NCBI GenBank assembly: GCA_946887075.1
Contig: CAMPKA010000019.1
Span: forward strand, 1 to 63,624
Source of the DNA: an uncultured Salinimicrobium sp.
GTDB lineage: Bacteria > Bacteroidota > Bacteroidia > Flavobacteriales > Flavobacteriaceae
Length of the DNA stretch: 63,624 bases
Reading direction: 5' to 3'
The number at the start of each line of letters is the position of its first letter. The stretch's first letter is position 1. Shown here piece after piece: positions 1 to 11,439 of the stretch. A program made the position numbers and the translations under genes. The notes beneath the pieces are model-generated. The model did not search any database, was not told the DNA's origin, and saw only the letters and a program-made list of their open reading frames with translations.

Positions 1-47
1 CCCCCCCCCCTCTCCCCCCCCCGCCCCCCCCCCACAAAAACCCCGCA
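1..47. repeat. C-rich low-complexity tract at the window edge
   Basis: About 33 bases are almost pure C, interrupted by single T and G, followed by ACAAAAACCCC. The opposite strand is a long G-run. Nothing else in the window has this composition. It may be a true homopolymer (a slippage or G-quadruplex-prone site) or an artefact at the end of a contig. No gene lies within it. Confidence 0.7.
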
Positions 48-135
48 TAATTCGTCGGCAGCGTAATATGTTTATAAGAGAAAGTTACAAATATAATCCA
101 TATATTTCGAACAAACAAAATAATTGTTTTTTTTA

Positions 136-819
136 ATGAAATATAGTGAATTTGAGGATATCATGTCAGCTGCTAGAATGAACCGGTATCTAGTTGCTTG
201 CAACCAGGATACTCGAAAAGCAATGACCTTATATCGATTAAACTTAAAATTATCTCAAGAATTATTTACGGTAATAAGCTGTTTTGAAATTACAATTCGA
301 AATTCCATAGATAAAAAGCTTACTACAACTCTAGGAGGCCATTGGTTACGAGATGCTGCATCTGCGGGAGGCATTTTTGCTAATAAAAGATGCAGGATAA
401 CTCGTGATGCCATTACTGCTGCAGTTAATACATTAAATCATTCTTATACACACGATAAATTAGTTGCAGAACTTGGCTTTGGTTTTTGGAGATATATGTT
501 CGCACAACAACAGTATAATGCAACAGGTAGGTGCTTATTATCCATATTCCCAGCCAAACCGACAAGTTCACCTGCAATTCAATATAACAACACATATGTT
601 TTTAATCAGTTAGCACAGATCAATAAAATTCGGAACAGAATTGCTCATCACGAACCTACATGTTTTCAGCCACGAAATCCAATAAAAGAAACCACCTATG
701 CAAGACAACGATACGGATTAATTCTCCAATTATTTCAATGGATGAACATTGATGAGGGCGCTTTACTATATGGGTTAGATCACATAAATTCAGTCTGTAG
801 AAAAATTGATATCCTTTAG
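136..819 (+). CDS. Abi family (AbiD/AbiF-like, HEPN-type) protein
   Basis: 227 residues, taking the ATG at 136 rather than the in-frame TTG at 124, because the extra residues (MFFL) add nothing. The general pattern is that of Abi-like proteins (Abi_2 family): an N-terminal helical part, a conserved FEITIRNSID segment, a GFWRYMF segment, and RNRIAHHEP near residues 166-174. This last motif has the R-x4-H spacing of HEPN ribonucleases, which cleave RNA. In the family, such proteins abort phage infection or act as toxins. The gene is markedly richer in A+T than its neighbours and stands alone at the window edge beside a low-complexity tract, which suggests acquisition by transfer. No partner antitoxin is seen, but the left side is cut off. 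Family confidence is good; activity is inferred. Confidence 0.72.
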   Translation: MKYSEFEDIMSAARMNRYLVACNQDTRKAMTLYRLNLKLSQELFTVISCFEITIRNSIDKKLTTTLGGHWLRDAASAGGIFANKRCRITRDAITAAVNTLNHSYTHDKLVAELGFGFWRYMFAQQQYNATGRCLLSIFPAKPTSSPAIQYNNTYVFNQLAQINKIRNRIAHHEPTCFQPRNPIKETTYARQRYGLILQLFQWMNIDEGALLYGLDHINSVCRKIDIL

Positions 820-832
820 AGAATGTAATATA

Positions 833-871
833 AAATGAAAAACCGCCTCATTTTTATAAATGAGACGGCCT
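833..871 (-). terminator. Terminator for the TPR gene (minus strand)
   Basis: Arms at 843-853 and 858-868 pair over 11 bp with one G-U in RNA and a TTAT loop. The A-rich run at 833-842 becomes a U-run on the minus strand, so this ends the gyrA-TPR transcript and may also stop the convergent Abi gene. Confidence 0.75.
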
Positions 872-898
872 CGCTTTATTGAGCAATATTGACGGGTC

Positions 899-2167
899 TT
901 ACTCTCCCTGTACTTGTGCTGCTTCCATTTCGGCGATTTTTGCCTTCATCTCCTCAGCTTTCTCGGTTTGGTTGAGCTGATAATAGATATTCATCATGGT
1001 CTTGGCTGCTTCCACATTGTTCGGATCGGCCTCGATCACCTTTTGCAGATAAGGCAAGGCCTGTCGATAAAGCTCCAGTCTCTTTTCAGAAAGTTCGTTG
1101 TACTTCTTGGTATCTTCGGGGCTCATTCCGAGCTTGTTCATTTGCTGTACCAGGGGCTCCTCCTGAGAAAGGATCACATAGGCAATATTGATCCGCGCAT
1201 TGTTCATTTCAGGATCAAGTTCAAGTGCCTTTTCATAGTATTCGATGGCCTGTTCAATATCTCCGAGTTCGGCTGAACTGACCCCGAGGTTATAATACAC
1301 CGTGGCATTCTCAGGGCTTTTCTCAACCACCTGCTCCATTATTTCACGGTACTTTTCAAGATCTCCCATTCTGTAGTACATATCTGCCTCAGCCTGCAGG
1401 AGCCCAAGATCATCCGGATTTTCCTGCTTGGCAGCTTCCATGGCTGCTATCGCCTTGTCGTCCTCTCCTTTCTCGATATAGATCAGGGCGATGTTCTTGG
1501 CTATTTCTCCTTTTTTCGAAGGGGTTACCTCCTGTTTGGGATCGGTGTAATCTCCGGATTTGATAAATAGCTCCTGTTGTTCTTTGGAAGCCATTTGCTC
1601 TACCTCTCCGCTGGCCTTGTTGACAGCTGTATACACTGTTTCTTTTCCACTAAAGCCCAATTCCCGGAGCTTTTCGTAATACTCCAGAGCGGTATCGTAG
1701 TCTTTTGCATTTACAGCATTCGACGCAGCAAAATAAAGGTAAAGGGTATCCCTCTCGTTAAGTCCGTATGCTGTTGCAAGCTTCTCAGCCGCTGCCGCAT
1801 ATTGCTCTGCATTCTGGTCCTTGATCGCTGCATTAACCAGGGCGTTACTAACTGTGGTAATTCCTTGCTTTGCTTCCTCATGACCGAGTTCCGTCGCTTT
1901 TTCAAAAGCCTCCGCTGCCGCAAGAAGATCGGCCTCAGGAACGTTTTCACCATTTCCGACAAGGGCGTATCCTTTATATAGGTAGAATTCGGCCTTCTCC
2001 TCCTGATCCGCTCCGGAAAGCTGTGGCTCCGCCTCCTCAAGATAGGCCATCGCTTCTTTATACTGGCCATCCTCAATTGCCTTTCCGGCACGTCTTATTT
2101 CCTTTTTCTGGGCGAATGCCGCAACCGTAAACATAGCAAGCACGCCCGTTAAAATTCTTGTTCTCAT
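899..2167 (-). CDS. Secreted tetratricopeptide-repeat protein
   Basis: 422 residues. Residues 1-19 form a signal peptide ending in AAFA, so the protein is probably periplasmic. The rest is Ala/Glu-rich helical repeat; clear TPR units occur around 225-325, for example the ATVYYNLGVSSAELGDIEQA and ALELDPEMNNARINIAYV segments, and again near 365-405. TPRs bind other proteins and no catalytic motif is present. It starts 21 nt after gyrA ends, so it is probably co-transcribed with gyrA, an arrangement common in flavobacteria but functionally unexplained. A hairpin at 843-868 ends the unit. A scaffold for envelope proteins is a reasonable guess only. Confidence 0.8.
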   Translation of the reverse strand: MRTRILTGVLAMFTVAAFAQKKEIRRAGKAIEDGQYKEAMAYLEEAEPQLSGADQEEKAEFYLYKGYALVGNGENVPEADLLAAAEAFEKATELGHEEAKQGITTVSNALVNAAIKDQNAEQYAAAAEKLATAYGLNERDTLYLYFAASNAVNAKDYDTALEYYEKLRELGFSGKETVYTAVNKASGEVEQMASKEQQELFIKSGDYTDPKQEVTPSKKGEIAKNIALIYIEKGEDDKAIAAMEAAKQENPDDLGLLQAEADMYYRMGDLEKYREIMEQVVEKSPENATVYYNLGVSSAELGDIEQAIEYYEKALELDPEMNNARINIAYVILSQEEPLVQQMNKLGMSPEDTKKYNELSEKRLELYRQALPYLQKVIEADPNNVEAAKTMMNIYYQLNQTEKAEEMKAKIAEMEAAQVQGE

Positions 2168-2188
2168 CTTTTTCTGGGTTTGTGGTTT

Positions 2189-4765
2189 TTATTTGTCAGT
2201 ATCATTCTCAATTGTTGTGCCATCTTCGTTCTCCCCGCTCGTATCAAGGCTTCCGTCCACGCCGTCAGGGTTTTGGTGTTCTGCCACATCTTCCACATCT
2301 TCCTCCTCGTTCATCACTTTTGCCACAGCCGCAATGGAATCCTCACCTTTAAGATTGATCAGTTTAACCCCCTGGGTCGCCCTGCCCATTACCCGCAGAT
2401 CAGCCACCGACATCCTGATGGCCAGACCACTTTTGTTGATGATCATCAGGTCGTCCAGATCCGTAACGTTTTTGATCGCTACAAGGTTTCCTGTTTTCTT
2501 GGTGATGGAGATCGTCTTGACACCCTTTCCGCCACGGTTGGTGATCCGGTATATAGGTTCCCCGTCTTCCGGATCGTCTATATAGGTCCTCTTTCCGTAG
2601 CCATTCTCGGAAACGACCAGAACCGTTTCGACCTTTGGGTCCTGAATGGCGATCATTCCAACCACTTCGTCATCAGCCCCGGCCAGGGTGATTCCCCTTA
2701 CACCTGAAGCATTCCGACCCATGGGTCGCGTCTTGCTCTCTTCAAAGCGGATGGCTTTCCCGCTCTTGAGGGCGAGCATGACCTGGCTTTCCCCGGTCGT
2801 AAGCCGTGCCTCGAGCAGCTCGTCTCCTTCCCGGATGGTGATCGCATTGATCCCGTTGGTTCGGGGACGGGAGTATTGCTCCAGGGACGTTTTCTTGACC
2901 TGGCCCTTTTTGGTTGCCATGATCACATAATGACTGTTGATATAATCCTCATCCTTCAGATCCTGGGTACAGATAAAGGCTTTCAGTTTGTCATCCGGCT
3001 CCAGATTGATCAGATTCTGGATCGCCCGACCCTTTGAAGTTTTACTTCCTTCCGGTATCTCAAACACCCTCATCCAGAAGCATTTACCTTTTTCCGTAAA
3101 GAACAGCATATACTGGTGATTCGTTCCGATGAAGAGATTCTCGAGGAAATCTTCGTTTCGCGTAGTGGAGCCCTTCTGCCCGACACCGCCCCTGTTCTGG
3201 GTCTTATATTCCGTCAGGGAGGTTCGTTTGATATAACCCGCATGAGAGATCGTAATGACCACCTGCTCGTCTGGAATCATATCCTCCATACTCAGGTCAC
3301 CTCCTGAATACTCGATCGTGGAGCGACGGGCATCACCGTACTTCTCCTTGACCTCGAGCATTTCATCCTTGATCACCTGCATTCTTCTCTCCTTCCTGGC
3401 CAGAATATCCTTCAGGTCTTCTATCGTCTTCAGCAATTCATCGTATTCTGCCCGAAGCTTATCCTGCTCCAGACCTGTAAGCTGTCTCAACCGCATTTCA
3501 ACGATAGCCTTGGCCTGGACCTCAGAGAGTTCGAACCGCTCCATAAGCTTTTCCCTAGCCTCGTCAGCGTTGCTGGATGCACGGATCAGGGCGATGACTT
3601 CGTCGATATTGTCCGAAGCGATAATCAATCCTTCCAGGATATGGGCCCGCTCTTCAGCCTTTCGAAGTTCATACTCGGTTCTTCTGACCACAACTTCGTG
3701 ACGATGCTCCACGAAATAATGGATCATGTCCTTGAGGTTGAGCATCTGCGGACGTCCGTTCACCAGGGCGATATTATTGACACTGAAGGAGCTCTGAAGC
3801 GCCGTATGCTTGTACAGCGTGTTGAGTACGATATTGGGAATCGCATCACGTTTCAGGATGTATACAATGCGCATTCCGCTCCTGTCTGACTCATCCCTGA
3901 TCAGGGAGATCCCTTCTATTTTTTTGTCGTTGATCAGATCGGCGGTTTTCTTGATCATTTCCGCCTTGTTGATCTGGTACGGAATCTCGGTTACGATGAT
4001 GGCCTCTTTTCCATTGACCTCTTCCGTATGGGCCTTAGCCCTAAGTACGATCCGGCCACGGCCAGTCTTGAAGGCCTCTCTTACTCCGTCATAACCATAT
4101 ATGATCCCGCCCGTAGGGAAATCGGGAGCCTTGACGTGCTCTATCAGTTCATCGACCTCCACCTCTGGATTGTCGATAAAGGTCACCACCCCGTCCACGA
4201 CCTCCGCCAGGTTATGAGGTGGCATGTTGGTCGCCATCCCGACGGCGATTCCGCTGGCTCCATTGACCAGAAGATTCGGAATCCGCGTAGGAAGTACCTT
4301 GGGTTCATGAAGCGTATCGTCGAAATTGAGCTGGGTATCTACGGTCTCCTTGTCTATGTCTGCTAGCATGTCCTCGCTGATCTTGCGCATCCTTGCTTCC
4401 GTATAACGCATCGCTGCAGGACTGTCCCCGTCGATGGAACCAAAATTTCCCTGGCCATCGACCAGCATATACCGAAGGCTCCATTCCTGGGCCATCCGTA
4501 CCATGGTGTCATATACCGAGGAGTCTCCATGGGGGTGGAATTTACCAAGCACCTCCCCTACGATACGGGCGGATTTCTTGTGTGCCCTGTTAGAGAGCAC
4601 CCCGAGTTCATACATTCCGTAAAGCACCCTGCGATGTACTGGTTTCAGCCCATCACGGACGTCTGGCAGCGCACGTGACACAATGACCGACATTGAATAA
4701 TCAATGTAGGCAGACTTCATTTCATCTTCAATGTTGATAGGAATTAATTTCTCTCCTTCAGCCAT
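2189..4765 (-). CDS. gyrA: DNA gyrase subunit A
   Basis: 858 residues, normal length for bacteroidotal GyrA. GyrA is the breakage-reunion subunit that introduces negative supercoils into DNA together with GyrB. The catalytic tyrosine is Y121 in [10 protein letters not shown]. The quinolone-resistance region reads [17 protein letters not shown]; the positions equivalent to E. coli S83 and D87 are still Ser and Asp, so no classical target mutation is seen. A C-terminal beta-pinwheel with its GyrA box ([10 protein letters not shown], near residue 530) is present, followed by an acidic tail after residue 810. ParC is the main alternative but the GyrA box argues for GyrA. It is divergent from clpC and probably co-transcribed with the TPR gene downstream. 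Confidence 0.97.
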   Translation of the reverse strand: MAEGEKLIPINIEDEMKSAYIDYSMSVIVSRALPDVRDGLKPVHRRVLYGMYELGVLSNRAHKKSARIVGEVLGKFHPHGDSSVYDTMVRMAQEWSLRYMLVDGQGNFGSIDGDSPAAMRYTEARMRKISEDMLADIDKETVDTQLNFDDTLHEPKVLPTRIPNLLVNGASGIAVGMATNMPPHNLAEVVDGVVTFIDNPEVEVDELIEHVKAPDFPTGGIIYGYDGVREAFKTGRGRIVLRAKAHTEEVNGKEAIIVTEIPYQINKAEMIKKTADLINDKKIEGISLIRDESDRSGMRIVYILKRDAIPNIVLNTLYKHTALQSSFSVNNIALVNGRPQMLNLKDMIHYFVEHRHEVVVRRTEYELRKAEERAHILEGLIIASDNIDEVIALIRASSNADEAREKLMERFELSEVQAKAIVEMRLRQLTGLEQDKLRAEYDELLKTIEDLKDILARKERRMQVIKDEMLEVKEKYGDARRSTIEYSGGDLSMEDMIPDEQVVITISHAGYIKRTSLTEYKTQNRGGVGQKGSTTRNEDFLENLFIGTNHQYMLFFTEKGKCFWMRVFEIPEGSKTSKGRAIQNLINLEPDDKLKAFICTQDLKDEDYINSHYVIMATKKGQVKKTSLEQYSRPRTNGINAITIREGDELLEARLTTGESQVMLALKSGKAIRFEESKTRPMGRNASGVRGITLAGADDEVVGMIAIQDPKVETVLVVSENGYGKRTYIDDPEDGEPIYRITNRGGKGVKTISITKKTGNLVAIKNVTDLDDLMIINKSGLAIRMSVADLRVMGRATQGVKLINLKGEDSIAAVAKVMNEEEDVEDVAEHQNPDGVDGSLDTSGENEDGTTIENDTDK

Positions 4766-5008
4766 AAATTCATCTTTAATGATACTAAAAATTAACGAGC
4801 TAATTTACGTATTTTGGCCCAGTTGGCAGGCATTGGGAGGGTCCTTTTCCAGTATTTTATTAACAAATTTTTAGTTTCTGATGGTTAATAAGTTCATTAC
4901 ATTCTCCTTTGGATTTCGGAACCAATTTCGTCAATTAGCTACAAGACCTAATCGGGTATGGTTTTTGAATCCTAACCTGGTATATAATCTAGAGAGAAAG
5001 GATAAAAA

Positions 5009-7558
5009 ATGGATGATAATTTTTCACCAAGAGTAAAAGATGTTATAGCCTACAGTAAGGAAGAAGCCTTGCGACTGGGCCATGACTTTATTGGAACAGA
5101 ACACCTGATGTTAGGCTTGCTTCGAGACGGGGACGGAAAGGCCATCAATATACTTAATGCCTTAGAGATAGATCTGAACCACCTGAGAAGGAAAGTGGAG
5201 ATCCTCAGTCCGGCTAATCCGAATCCAGCCAAAGAATCCAACGAAAAGAAAAACCTGCATCTAACGCGCCAGGCAGAGCGTGCGCTGAAGACCACTTTTC
5301 TGGAGGCCAAGCTCTTCCAGAGTTCTTCGATCAATACCGCTCACCTGCTGTTGTGTATTCTCAGGAACGAGAATGACCCGACCACCAAGCTGCTCAACAA
5401 GCTGAAGGTGGATTATGACGGGGTAAAGGACCAGTTCAAATATATGATCACCAACGAGGATGATTATCTGGAATCCCCATCGGCAGAGTCCTTCTCTGAT
5501 GAGGATTCGGCTTCGGATGACGCCGGAAAGAGCAATCCCTTCACCGGAAGTGCAGGAAAGTCGTCGAAGAAATCAAAGACCCCTGTCCTTGACAACTTCG
5601 GAAGGGACCTTACTGCCCTGGCGGAACTTGATAAGCTCGATCCTGTCGTAGGCAGGGAAAAGGAGATCGAACGGGTGTCGCAGATCCTGAGCCGAAGGAA
5701 AAAGAACAACCCCCTGCTGATCGGGGAACCCGGAGTAGGAAAATCTGCCATAGCCGAAGGCCTTGCACTGCGGATCGTAAAACGCAAGGTATCCCGGATC
5801 CTGTTTGACAAGCGCGTGGTCACGCTTGACCTCGCCAGCCTGGTGGCAGGCACTAAATACCGAGGTCAGTTTGAAGAGCGGATGAAGGCCGTGATGAATG
5901 AGCTCGAAAAGAACGATGACATTATTTTGTTCATCGATGAGATCCATACCATAGTGGGAGCCGGAGGTGCAACAGGCAGCCTGGATGCCAGCAACATGTT
6001 CAAACCCGCCCTGGCAAGAGGAGAGATCCAATGTATCGGTGCAACTACTCTGGATGAATACCGACAGTACATCGAAAAGGACGGGGCTTTGGAAAGGCGT
6101 TTCCAGAAAGTGATCGTGGAACCTACCACGGTTGAGGAAACCATGCAGATCCTGAACAACATCAAGGACAAATATGAAGAACATCATAATGTGGTGTATA
6201 CAGATGAGGCTGTGGAGGCCTGTGTCAAACTCACCAATAGGTATATGACCGACCGGTTCCTTCCGGACAAGGCCATAGATGCCCTGGATGAGGCCGGGTC
6301 CCGGGTGCACATCACGAACATCGATGTTCCCAAGCAGATTCTAGAGCTCGAACGTAAGCTGGAGGAGGTCAGAGACCTGAAGAACACTGTGGTAAAGAAA
6401 CAGAAGTATGAAGAGGCGGCCAAGCTGAGGGACGACGAAAAGAATATCGAGAAGGAACTTGCAAAGGCCCAGGCCAAATGGGAAGAGGAGTCAAAAATGC
6501 ACCGTGAGACGGTCACGGAGGATAACGTGGCTGACGTGGTTTCGATGATGACCGGAATTCCGGTGAACAGGATTGCCCAGACCGAGATCAATAAACTGGC
6601 CCTGCTTCCTGAACTGATCAAAGGAAAAGTGATCGGACAGGATGAAGCAGTAGGAAAGGTTGTTAAAGCCATTCAACGAAACCGGGCCGGGCTTAAGGAT
6701 CCGAACAAACCGATCGGTTCCTTTATCTTCCTTGGACAGACCGGGGTAGGTAAAACCCAGCTCGCCAAGATCCTCTCACGGGAATTGTTCGACAATGAAG
6801 ATGCCCTGATCCGGATCGATATGAGCGAATACATGGAGAAGTTCGCGGTCAGTAGACTGATCGGAGCACCTCCAGGCTATGTCGGTTATGAGGAAGGGGG
6901 ACAGCTGACGGAGAAAGTCAGAAGAAAACCTTATGCAGTGATTCTGCTGGATGAGGTGGAAAAGGCCCATCCGGATGTTTTCAACATGCTCCTTCAGGTT
7001 CTCGATGACGGATATCTTACCGATAGTCTTGGAAGAAAAATAGACTTCAGGAATACCATTATCATCATGACCTCCAATATCGGGGCTCGAAAACTCAAGG
7101 ATTTTGGTCAGGGGGTCGGTTTCGGAACCGCCGCCAAGAAATCCCAGGTTGATGAAAATGCCCGTAGCGTGATCGAAAATGCATTGAAAAAGGCTTTCGC
7201 TCCCGAATTCCTGAACAGGGTTGATGACGTGGTGATCTTCAATCCGCTTGAACAGGAGGATATTCACAAGATCATCGAAATCGAACTCGACAAGCTGTTC
7301 GGAAGAATAGGTTCTCTGGGATATGACCTGAAGCTCAGCAAAAAGGCCAAGGATTTCATTGCAGAGAAGGGATTCGACAAACAGTATGGCGCACGTCCGC
7401 TTAACCGGGCGATCCAGAAATATATCGAGGATGCCCTGGCAGAGGAAATCATTACCTCCCATATTTCTGAAGGAGACAAGATCTTTATGGATCTGGACGA
7501 AAAGAAAAATGAACTGACCATCAAGGTCGAGAAAACCAAGAAGGAGACAAATTCCTGA
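5009..7558 (+). CDS. clpC: AAA+ ATPase ClpC, unfoldase of the Clp protease
   Basis: 849 residues. Domains in order: double Clp N-domain (1-145), an acidic Ser/Asp-rich linker (150-195) that is longer than in Bacillus ClpC, first AAA+ module with Walker A GEPGVGKS at 239-246 and Walker B ILFIDEIH, a coiled middle domain with a UVR-like segment (around 450-500), second AAA+ module with [10 protein letters not shown] and ILLDEVEK, and a C-terminal D2-small domain. It unfolds substrates for ClpP in the cytoplasm. The middle domain fits ClpC better than ClpA or ClpB. A purine-rich GAAAGGA lies about 7 nt before the ATG. A hairpin just downstream ends transcription; the next gene is convergent. Confidence 0.95.
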   Translation: MDDNFSPRVKDVIAYSKEEALRLGHDFIGTEHLMLGLLRDGDGKAINILNALEIDLNHLRRKVEILSPANPNPAKESNEKKNLHLTRQAERALKTTFLEAKLFQSSSINTAHLLLCILRNENDPTTKLLNKLKVDYDGVKDQFKYMITNEDDYLESPSAESFSDEDSASDDAGKSNPFTGSAGKSSKKSKTPVLDNFGRDLTALAELDKLDPVVGREKEIERVSQILSRRKKNNPLLIGEPGVGKSAIAEGLALRIVKRKVSRILFDKRVVTLDLASLVAGTKYRGQFEERMKAVMNELEKNDDIILFIDEIHTIVGAGGATGSLDASNMFKPALARGEIQCIGATTLDEYRQYIEKDGALERRFQKVIVEPTTVEETMQILNNIKDKYEEHHNVVYTDEAVEACVKLTNRYMTDRFLPDKAIDALDEAGSRVHITNIDVPKQILELERKLEEVRDLKNTVVKKQKYEEAAKLRDDEKNIEKELAKAQAKWEEESKMHRETVTEDNVADVVSMMTGIPVNRIAQTEINKLALLPELIKGKVIGQDEAVGKVVKAIQRNRAGLKDPNKPIGSFIFLGQTGVGKTQLAKILSRELFDNEDALIRIDMSEYMEKFAVSRLIGAPPGYVGYEEGGQLTEKVRRKPYAVILLDEVEKAHPDVFNMLLQVLDDGYLTDSLGRKIDFRNTIIIMTSNIGARKLKDFGQGVGFGTAAKKSQVDENARSVIENALKKAFAPEFLNRVDDVVIFNPLEQEDIHKIIEIELDKLFGRIGSLGYDLKLSKKAKDFIAEKGFDKQYGARPLNRAIQKYIEDALAEEIITSHISEGDKIFMDLDEKKNELTIKVEKTKKETNS

Positions 7559-7579
7559 TCGGAAGACCTCCTCTGATAA

Positions 7580-7608
7580 AAGACCCCGGACTTCCCGGGG
7601 TTTTTCCT
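7580..7608. terminator. Bidirectional terminator between clpC and the his operon
   Basis: ACCCCGG (7583-7589) pairs with CCGGGGT (7595-7601) around a 5-nt loop, followed by TTTTTCCTTT on the plus strand and a shorter U-run on the minus strand. It sits between convergent clpC and hisIE. Confidence 0.85.
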
Positions 7609-7610
7609 TT

Positions 7611-8213
7611 CTATCTGGACTGGTGGCGGGCCTGCAGGATTTCGATAACGTCCTGGAGTTGGTAACCCTTTGCCCTCAGCAAAATAAGATAATGGAATAA
7701 GAGATCCGCTCCTTCGTTCAGGAAGCGGTCCCGGTCGTCGTCCTTGGCCTCGATGACCATTTCCACCGCCTCTTCCCCTACTTTTTGTGCAATGGCATTG
7801 ATGCCACCTCTGAACAGTGAGGCTACATAACTTTTACTGTCCATATCTTCCTGCCTCGATGCAACGATCCCTTCCAGGGTCTTGAGAAAGCCTGTGGAGG
7901 ATTCATTGGTTTCTTCCCAGCAGGTGTCGGAACCCGTGTGACAAACCGGTCCCTCCGGTCGGGCCTTGACCAGTAGGGCATCCTGGTCGCAATCCGTTCT
8001 AAGCTCCACCAGGTTCAGGAAATTGCCGCTTTCCTCCCCTTTGGTCCATAATCTTTGTTTGCTCCTGCTAAAGAAGGTAACCCGCCGGGTGCTCATCGTT
8101 TTTTCCACGGCTTCCCTGCTCATGTATCCGAGCATGAGCACCTTTTCTGTACTGGAATCCTGCACAATTGCCGGAACCAGGCCATCCTGATATTTTTCGA
8201 AATCTATTTTCAT
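7611..8213 (-). CDS. hisIE: Bifunctional phosphoribosyl-AMP cyclohydrolase / phosphoribosyl-ATP pyrophosphatase
   Basis: 200 residues. It performs steps 2 and 3 of histidine synthesis. The N-terminal HisI half carries the zinc/magnesium motif RTDCDQDALLV and the downstream CHTGSDTCW segment. The C-terminal HisE half carries a MazG-like helical fold with EEAVEMVIEAKDDDRDRFLNEGADLLFH, giving the acidic metal-binding residues. Last gene of the his operon, 12 nt after hisF. The fused form is usual in this phylum and in enterobacteria. Confidence 0.97.
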   Translation of the reverse strand: MKIDFEKYQDGLVPAIVQDSSTEKVLMLGYMSREAVEKTMSTRRVTFFSRSKQRLWTKGEESGNFLNLVELRTDCDQDALLVKARPEGPVCHTGSDTCWEETNESSTGFLKTLEGIVASRQEDMDSKSYVASLFRGGINAIAQKVGEEAVEMVIEAKDDDRDRFLNEGADLLFHYLILLRAKGYQLQDVIEILQARHQSR

Positions 8214-8225
8214 CTTTTTTCTGTT

Positions 8226-8981
8226 TTATAGCCGGATCTCCAATCCTCTGGAATGGAGGTCTGCTTTTAATTCTTTGATCTCCAGCTCTCCAAAATGAAA
8301 AATACTGGCAGCCAGGGCAGCATCGGCGCGGCCCAAAGTGAAAGCGTCGTGGAAATGAGCTGAATTTCCTGCTCCCCCTGAAGCGATTACTGGTATATTG
8401 ACCCGTGTACTCAATTCCCTCAGGGCGTCGTTGGCGAAGCCGGCCTTTGTGCCGTCGTGGTCCATTGAGGTAAAGAGGATTTCCCCTGCCCCTCGTCTTT
8501 CGACCTCTTCCGCCCATTGAAATAATTCCAGGTCCGTAGGTCGCTTTCCTCCCATGGTATGCACCATCCAGCTGTCCCCGATTTTTTTGGCGTCGATGGC
8601 AACCACGATACATTGGCTCCCGAACCTGGCGGCAAGGTCATTTAGGAGCTGTGGATTTCTGACAGCAGCGGAGTTTACCGCTACCTTGTCCGCTCCATTG
8701 TGGAGCAGAAGACTCACATCCTCCACGGAACTGATACCGCCTCCCACCGTAAAGGGAATATTAATCCTGGCCGCTACCTTTAGCACGAGTTCCGCCAGAG
8801 TCCTTCTCTTTTCCTCCGTGGCAGTAATATCCAGAAAAACGAGTTCATCGGCACCTTCGGCTGAATAGACCGCAGCCAGTTCTACAGGATCACCCGCATC
8901 CCGGAGGTCGATAAAGTTGATTCCTTTTACCGTCCGGCCGTTTTTGATGTCCAGACAAGAAATTATCCTTTTGGTGAGCAT
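8226..8981 (-). CDS. hisF: Imidazole glycerol phosphate synthase, cyclase subunit
   Basis: 251 residues, a full (beta/alpha)8 barrel. With HisH it converts PRFAR and ammonia to imidazole glycerol phosphate and AICAR. The catalytic aspartates are visible in [12 protein letters not shown] (D11) and in VVAIDAKK (about D130). GGGI and ASGGAG mark the two phosphate-binding half-barrels shared with HisA. It starts 2 nt after hisA, so the pair is translationally close. Confidence 0.97.
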   Translation of the reverse strand: MLTKRIISCLDIKNGRTVKGINFIDLRDAGDPVELAAVYSAEGADELVFLDITATEEKRRTLAELVLKVAARINIPFTVGGGISSVEDVSLLLHNGADKVAVNSAAVRNPQLLNDLAARFGSQCIVVAIDAKKIGDSWMVHTMGGKRPTDLELFQWAEEVERRGAGEILFTSMDHDGTKAGFANDALRELSTRVNIPVIASGGAGNSAHFHDAFTLGRADAALAASIFHFGELEIKELKADLHSRGLEIRL

Positions 8982-8983
8982 AT

Positions 8984-9712
8984 CTAGTCCTTCTTGATTA
9001 TAAAATGCGCTAATTCTTTAAGACTTATCCTGCCTTCATAGATGGCTTTGCCCAGAATGGCACCCTCACAGCCGGTTTCCCGGAGCTTAAGAAGGTCCTG
9101 TAAAGAGGCTACCCCTCCCGAAGCTATGAGACTGATTTCAGAAAATCGTTTCAGGATCTTTTCATACAATCCTGTTGAAGGGCCCTGAAGCATCCCATCC
9201 TTTCCGACATCTGTACAGATCACATACCGCGTACCTCTGGAGACATACTCCCCGATAAAATCCAGCAGATCTCTTCCTGAATCCTCAGTCCATCCGTTTA
9301 TGGCAACCTTCTCATCTCTGGCATCCGCGCCAAGAATGATCTTTTCAGAACCAAAACGTTCCAGCCAGGAAAAGAAGAGATCGGGTTGATCAACTGCGAT
9401 ACTTCCTCCAGTAACCTGCCGGGCTCCACTTCCCATAGCGATTTCCAGGTCCTTTTCCGTTCTCAGCCCTCCTCCGAAGTCGATACTGAGGCTGGTATGT
9501 GCCGCTATCCTTTCCAGGATTTTGTAATTGATGATCCGCTTTGCCTTTGCCCCATCCAGGTCCACCAGGTGTAAATGGCGGATGCCGTGGTCTTCAAAGG
9601 CCTTGGCCACTTCCAACGGATTTTCATTGTATACCACTTTGGTGTTATAATCTCCCTGCGAAAGCCGGACGCATTTTCCCGCTATGATATCGATGGCCGG
9701 AATGATTCTCAT
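8984..9712 (-). CDS. hisA: Phosphoribosylformimino-5-aminoimidazole carboxamide ribotide isomerase
   Basis: 242 residues, a half-barrel duplicated (beta/alpha)8 protein like HisF. It opens the ProFAR ring to PRFAR. The catalytic Asp is in [13 protein letters not shown] (D8) and the second Asp is in [13 protein letters not shown] (near D130). Phosphate-binding GGGL and ASGGV segments are present. Separated by 11 nt from hisH and 2 nt from hisF. Confidence 0.97.
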   Translation of the reverse strand: MRIIPAIDIIAGKCVRLSQGDYNTKVVYNENPLEVAKAFEDHGIRHLHLVDLDGAKAKRIINYKILERIAAHTSLSIDFGGGLRTEKDLEIAMGSGARQVTGGSIAVDQPDLFFSWLERFGSEKIILGADARDEKVAINGWTEDSGRDLLDFIGEYVSRGTRYVICTDVGKDGMLQGPSTGLYEKILKRFSEISLIASGGVASLQDLLKLRETGCEGAILGKAIYEGRISLKELAHFIIKKD

Positions 9713-9723
9713 CTGGTTTATCC

Positions 9724-10308
9724 TTAGGTTAATCTTAAAAAATTCTGGAGAATACGCTCTCCCGCCGAACTGCTTTTTTCCGGGTGGAATTGTACGCCGT
9801 AGAAATTAGCCTTTCCCAGAGCAGCGGAATAATTTATCCCGTAATCACAGCTGGCAATCGTTTCCTTACAGACCGGGGCATAATAGCTGTGAACCAGATA
9901 GAGGTAGGCAGCCTCTTCTACTCCTTCGAACAGCGGTCCCTTCAGGTTCCGGATCCGGTTCCACCCGATGTGGGGAACCTTCAGGCGATCTGAAAACCGG
10001 GTAACGTCCGTATCAAAAATTCCCAGTCCCTGGACTTCTCCTTCTTCTGACCGACGGCACATCAGCTGCATGCCCAGACAAATGCCCAGGACGGGCTGCT
10101 GTAGCTCTGGAATCAATTTGTCCAGCCCGGTGCTCAAGAGTTTTTTCATGGCAGAGCCTGCTTCCCCCACCCCCGGAAAAATAACCTTATCGGCGGTCAC
10201 GATCCGCTCCGGATCAGCGGTGAGCATCCCGGAATACCCCAGCCGTTCCAGGGCAAAGCGGATGCTCTGAATATTTCCTGCTCCGTAGTCTATAATGGCA
10301 ATTCTCAT
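9724..10308 (-). CDS. hisH: Imidazole glycerol phosphate synthase, glutaminase subunit
   Basis: 194 residues, class I glutamine amidotransferase. It supplies ammonia to HisF. The nucleophile Cys is in [11 protein letters not shown], and the His-Glu pair is in VQFHPEKS near the C-terminus; all three triad residues are present. The gene abuts hisB with no gap. Confidence 0.97.
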   Translation of the reverse strand: MRIAIIDYGAGNIQSIRFALERLGYSGMLTADPERIVTADKVIFPGVGEAGSAMKKLLSTGLDKLIPELQQPVLGICLGMQLMCRRSEEGEVQGLGIFDTDVTRFSDRLKVPHIGWNRIRNLKGPLFEGVEEAAYLYLVHSYYAPVCKETIASCDYGINYSAALGKANFYGVQFHPEKSSSAGERILQNFLRLT

Positions 10309-11439
10309 CTAGAGGCTTCCTTTGGTCGTTGGCAGAATCATTTTCTCCGGATCCCTTTTTACCGCCATTTTCATCGCTTTGGCAAAGGCCTTAAAGATCG
10401 CCTCAATTTTATGGTGTTCATTGGTCCCTTCAGCCTTGATATTCAGGTTTGCTCCTGCTCCGTCCGTAAAGGACTTAAAGAAATGATAGAACATTTCCGT
10501 GGGCATGGCCCCTATCATTTCTCGGTTGAACTCCGCTTCCCAGACCAGCCAATTCCTTCCCCCGAAATCCAGAGCCACCTGTGCCAGGCTGTCATCCATC
10601 GGTAAGGTAAACCCATAGCGCTCAATCCCAAGCTTGTCACCTAGGGCTTTGCGGACGACCTCCCCCAGAACGATAGCGGTATCCTCGATGGTGTGGTGTT
10701 CATCTACCTCGAGATCCCCCTGTACTGTCACTTCCAGGTCGATCTGGCCGTGCCTCCCGATTTGGTCGAGCATATGGTCAAAAAAAGCAATGCCGGTATG
10801 GATATCAGTTCTTCCGGTCCCGTCAAGATCCAGGCTGATGCGGATATCGGTCTCCCGGGTGGTCCTGTGAATCTCAGCCTTTCTCGACTGAAGCCTCAGA
10901 CGAGTGTAGATGTCCTTCCAGCTAAAGGTCTTCAGGACAATCGAAGGCTCCAGCTCTTCATATTTCGCGGAGATTTCACCTGCACCCAGGCTTTCGTTGC
11001 CGGAGATCAGGATTCCGCTGGCACCAAGGTTCCTGGCCAGTTCCATGTCGGTGAGACGATCCCCGATGACAAAGGAATTCTCAAGGTCATGGTCCTGCAG
11101 GTATTCCGTCAGCAGGCCTGTCCCCGGTTTCCGGGTTGGGGCCTTTTCCTCAGGAAAAGTCTTATCGATGATCACCTTTGAAAAATGTATGCCTTCGTTC
11201 TCAAGGACTTTCATGATAAAATCCTGGACAGGCCAGAATTGTTCCTCTGGAAAAGAGGAGGTTCCAAGACCATCCTGGTTGGTAACCATGACCAGTTCAT
11301 AGTCCAGTTCTCTTGCGATCTTTCCCAGGTAATACAAGACCTCGGGATAGAATTCCAGCTTGGAAAAGCTGTCGAGCTGTTGATCCGAAGGTTCGAGAAC
11401 CAGGGTTCCGTCGCGGTCTATAAAGAGGATCTTTTTCAT
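10309..11439 (-). CDS. hisB: Bifunctional histidinol-phosphatase / imidazoleglycerol-phosphate dehydratase
   Basis: 376 residues. The N-terminal HAD phosphatase (about 1-165) has the nucleophile motif DRDGT. The C-terminal dehydratase (about 190-376) has metal-binding segments [12 protein letters not shown] and [15 protein letters not shown] and a second set [12 protein letters not shown]. Together they catalyse steps 7 and 9 of the pathway. The zinc-loop cysteines found in many HisB phosphatases are absent from the N-terminal half; residues 90-110 read without any Cys. Start overlaps hisC by 4 nt (ATGA). Confidence 0.96.
   Translation of the reverse strand: MKKILFIDRDGTLVLEPSDQQLDSFSKLEFYPEVLYYLGKIARELDYELVMVTNQDGLGTSSFPEEQFWPVQDFIMKVLENEGIHFSKVIIDKTFPEEKAPTRKPGTGLLTEYLQDHDLENSFVIGDRLTDMELARNLGASGILISGNESLGAGEISAKYEELEPSIVLKTFSWKDIYTRLRLQSRKAEIHRTTRETDIRISLDLDGTGRTDIHTGIAFFDHMLDQIGRHGQIDLEVTVQGDLEVDEHHTIEDTAIVLGEVVRKALGDKLGIERYGFTLPMDDSLAQVALDFGGRNWLVWEAEFNREMIGAMPTEMFYHFFKSFTDGAGANLNIKAEGTNEHHKIEAIFKAFAKAMKMAVKRDPEKMILPTTKGSL

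Noticed and set aside
1..47. C-tract as a telomere or integration site
   Set aside because: No repeat unit, no inverted copy and no integrase nearby; a slippage site or artefact is simpler.
2193..4622. Many plus-strand ORFs opposite gyrA
   Set aside because: The minus-strand reading is full-length GyrA with all motifs; the others are Ser/Arg-rich shadow readings.
5050..7539. Several antisense ORFs of 60-245 codons opposite clpC
   Set aside because: They are shadows of a strongly conserved gene; they have no domain, signal or promoter.
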